A DNA stretch of 8,575 nt from the NCBI GenBank assembly GCA_017990795.1, contig JAGNNG010000059.1:1-8575 (forward strand). The letters run 5' to 3'. Positions 6,926 to 8,575 of this stretch are shown here, piece after piece (position 1 is the first letter of the stretch; every line of letters begins with the position of its first letter). Made by a program: the position numbers and the translations under genes. Below the pieces are notes generated by a model. That model saw only the letters and a program-made list of their open reading frames with translations, ran no database searches and was not told the DNA's origin. The stretch is from Deltaproteobacteria bacterium. GTDB taxonomy: Bacteria > Myxococcota_A > Polyangia > Palsa-1104 > JAEUJZ01.

Positions 6926-8026
6926 CTAGCGGGGCTGCTGCCAGCTAAGCATCAGCGCATCGTGTAGCTGCGGTCTGAGGCGGCGCATGCCGGCTTTGGT
7001 TTGCTCAGCCTCGGCGGAAGTGGCAACGCAGACGCGATTTGAGACCAGCACGGCGACCGCACGCTGGGCCGGGTCCAGCCACACCGAGCAGCCGGTAAAG
7101 CCCAAGTGACCTACGCCCGCCCGCGACCACAGCCGCCCTGCCGACGAGGTGCTGCCTGCGTCCGAGCCTGCGGGGGGATGCGGATCAGGGTGGTCCCAGC
7201 CCAGGCCCCAGGTGGTGCGCAGCCCTGGCACCAAGACCGGTGCAAAGAAGCGCTGTACTGTCGCTGCGCTGACTCTTAATGCGTGCTGCGCCGCGCGGTC
7301 GCCGTGATAGCAAGCCAGCAGCAGCTGCGCCAGGTCGAACACCGCGCGCGCGGTACCAAACAGGCCCGCGTGTCCGGCGACGCCCAGCATCGCTCGCGCG
7401 GTGTCGTCGTGGACTACGCCGGTTAGCAGCTCGCGCGCGGGCGACTCTCGTCGGGTTTGGGCACAGTCTACGGGCTGCGGCTTTTCGCCAGTAAGCGGTA
7501 GGAACGACAGCGCCAGTCCCAGCGGCTGCAGCCACTGTTCCAGCTGCTGGTCGAGTCGAGCTTGCCCGCGCTGCTCTAAAAAGTCGCCCAGCAGAATAAA
7601 GCCTAGGTCGCTGTAGACCGCCTGTGTTGCCACCGGCGTGCGGGTCGCCGCTTGCGCCGCGCGGATCACCGCCTGGCGGGTGTGTACCGACGGTGCATCC
7701 AGCAGTCCTTGATGCTGCGCAAACAGCGGAGGAAAGCAGGCGGGCAGTCCGCTGCAGTGCGAAAGCAGGTGCCAGACGCGCACGCCCGGAAGCACCTCGT
7801 CTTCCAGCGTCAGCTTTCCGGCGTCATGCAGCTGCATCGCCAGCACGCTGGTCGAAAGCGCCTTGGTCAGCGACGCCAAGTCAAACCAGGTCTGCAGCGA
7901 GGCGGCGCCGACTGCGACCTCTAACTCGACGGTGTGGCGACCGCTGCACAGGACCGCTGCCGGATAGACGGTATCGACCGCCGCTTGCAGCAGCTGCACC
8001 ACGGCAGCTTGGGCTGGGTCGCGCAT
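6926..8026 (-). CDS. Class C beta-lactamase-type serine hydrolase (PF00144-like), cytoplasmic
   Basis: 366 codons from the ATG at 8026, 2 nt after the stop of the upstream gene. The fold of class C beta-lactamases, DD-peptidases and EstB-type esterases is recognised by DLASLTKALST with the nucleophile Ser52 and Lys55 of SxxK, then KLTLEDEV (71-78), WHLLSHCSGLPA (85-96), the second motif Y138-S-D140 inside QAVYSDLGFILLGDFLE, GVAGHAGLFGTA (215-226) and GHLGFTGCSVWLDP (306-319), where H307-L-G309 takes the place of the KTG/HTG motif. The length fits the family. There is no signal peptide, so it probably works in the cytoplasm and is more likely an esterase or amidase than a resistance enzyme. 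The Tyr motif ends in Asp instead of the Asn of YxN, which occurs in some non-lactamase members. Its substrate is unknown. The tight spacing suggests an operon with the gene before it. Confidence 0.9.
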   Translation of the reverse strand: MRDPAQAAVVQLLQAAVDTVYPAAVLCSGRHTVELEVAVGAASLQTWFDLASLTKALSTSVLAMQLHDAGKLTLEDEVLPGVRVWHLLSHCSGLPACFPPLFAQHQGLLDAPSVHTRQAVIRAAQAATRTPVATQAVYSDLGFILLGDFLEQRGQARLDQQLEQWLQPLGLALSFLPLTGEKPQPVDCAQTRRESPARELLTGVVHDDTARAMLGVAGHAGLFGTARAVFDLAQLLLACYHGDRAAQHALRVSAATVQRFFAPVLVPGLRTTWGLGWDHPDPHPPAGSDAGSTSSAGRLWSRAGVGHLGFTGCSVWLDPAQRAVAVLVSNRVCVATSAEAEQTKAGMRRLRPQLHDALMLSWQQPR

Positions 8027-8028
8027 CG

Positions 8029-8575
8029 CTACTTCATCACCGCTGCAGCAATCCCCGTCGAGACTTGTCGCAGTCCCAGCAGCAGCAGCGGCTGGCCTTG
8101 ATAGATGGTCAGCGTCGGACTACTGGGCTCACCCTCGGTGTTTGCGGCCAAGAGTGGGGCCTCAACGGGAAGAAATCGTTCTCCTGCGCCACTTGGGCTG
8201 CTACCGGGGTACAGCGACGCTGCCACCAGCATGCTTTTGGTCGGAATTGCCGCCGCCGCATACAGATCCAGTCGCTGCCGACCCGTTGGAGTGAGCACCG
8301 CTCGCACCATCACCCCGTCCAGTCGCTGCGCTGGCTTGCGGTCGCTTCGTCCACTTAGGATCTCAAAGTCACTGGCCCACAGCACCGGCTCGCTGAGCAT
8401 CACCGGCACCTCGGCTGCCTCGCCGCGCAGTCGTGCTTGCAGTCCCGCCTTCGAGAGCTGCGCAAAGCGCAGGTACGTCGCATCGACGGTGTAGTAAAGC
8501 CGAAGCTGCTCGCCAAGAGCGACGATGCTGATCCGTCCCAGCTCGCTGGGCTTGTCGCCCATTCCCGTTGGACTT
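8029..8575 (-). CDS. Hypothetical protein, probably cut by the right window edge
   Basis: The open frame ends with a TAG at 8031-8029. An ATG at 8562 would give 177 residues, but the frame remains open through the last 13 bases, there is no usable ribosome-binding site before that ATG, and the N terminus lacks any start-like feature, so this may be the C-terminal part of a longer protein. I do not recognise a family. The visible part alternates short beta-strand-like stretches (GRISIVALGEQLRLYYTV, VPVMLSEPVLWA, RQRLDLYAAAAI, LTIYQGQPLLLLG), contains no Cys, no hydrophobic transmembrane helix and no obvious catalytic motif, and has a Gly/Ser/Pro-rich loop (PGSSPSGAGE). It lies 2 nt ahead of the serine hydrolase gene, so the two are probably translated from one message. 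Confidence 0.6.
   Translation of the reverse strand, partial: SPTGMGDKPSELGRISIVALGEQLRLYYTVDATYLRFAQLSKAGLQARLRGEAAEVPVMLSEPVLWASDFEILSGRSDRKPAQRLDGVMVRAVLTPTGRQRLDLYAAAAIPTKSMLVAASLYPGSSPSGAGERFLPVEAPLLAANTEGEPSSPTLTIYQGQPLLLLGLRQVSTGIAAAVMK

Noticed and set aside
7624..8358. 244-codon open frame on the plus strand spanning two minus-strand genes
   Set aside because: It crosses the junction of the serine hydrolase and its upstream gene and has no recognisable domain; the minus-strand reading has conserved SLTK and HLG motifs.

Overview
The window is GC-rich DNA, densely coding on both strands. It reads as a chromosomal segment from a Myxococcota-like (deltaproteobacterial) organism. That placement is an inference from base composition, the number of large lipoproteins, a two-part sulfatase-like lipoprotein ending in a GY-(A/L)Q-type tail, and a CBM48-bearing lipoprotein. 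No RNA gene, IS element, CRISPR array, phage gene or clear intrinsic terminator was seen.

Left block (1-4929, minus strand): three genes in the same direction, each encoding a predicted lipoprotein with a cysteine lipobox. In transcription order they are a stand-alone ComEC-type metallo-beta-lactamase-fold hydrolase (4929 to 3850), a very large sulfatase/alkaline-phosphatase-superfamily protein (3779 to 882), and the N-terminal part of a CBM48-bearing lipoprotein, probably an alpha-amylase-type glycosidase, which runs off the left edge (853 to 1). Gaps of 70 and 28 nt suggest one transcription unit. All three products would act outside the cytoplasm.

Centre (4930-5160): a 231-nt divergent intergenic region that should hold the promoters for both directions.

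Middle block (5161-6886, plus strand): an RMD1/DUF155-family protein with a C-terminal membrane anchor, overlapped by 17 nt by a family 2 glycosyltransferase related to dolichyl-/polyprenyl-phosphate sugar synthases. The overlap suggests coupled translation.

Right block (6926-8575, minus strand, converging on the middle block across a 39-nt gap): an unrecognised protein, possibly cut by the right edge, followed 2 nt later by a class C beta-lactamase-type serine hydrolase without a signal peptide.

Nothing here is convincingly a new defence or mobile system. The points most worth checking are the sulfatase-like protein with Thr where the modified Cys/Ser should be, the three-lipoprotein operon, and the RMD1-glycosyltransferase coupling.
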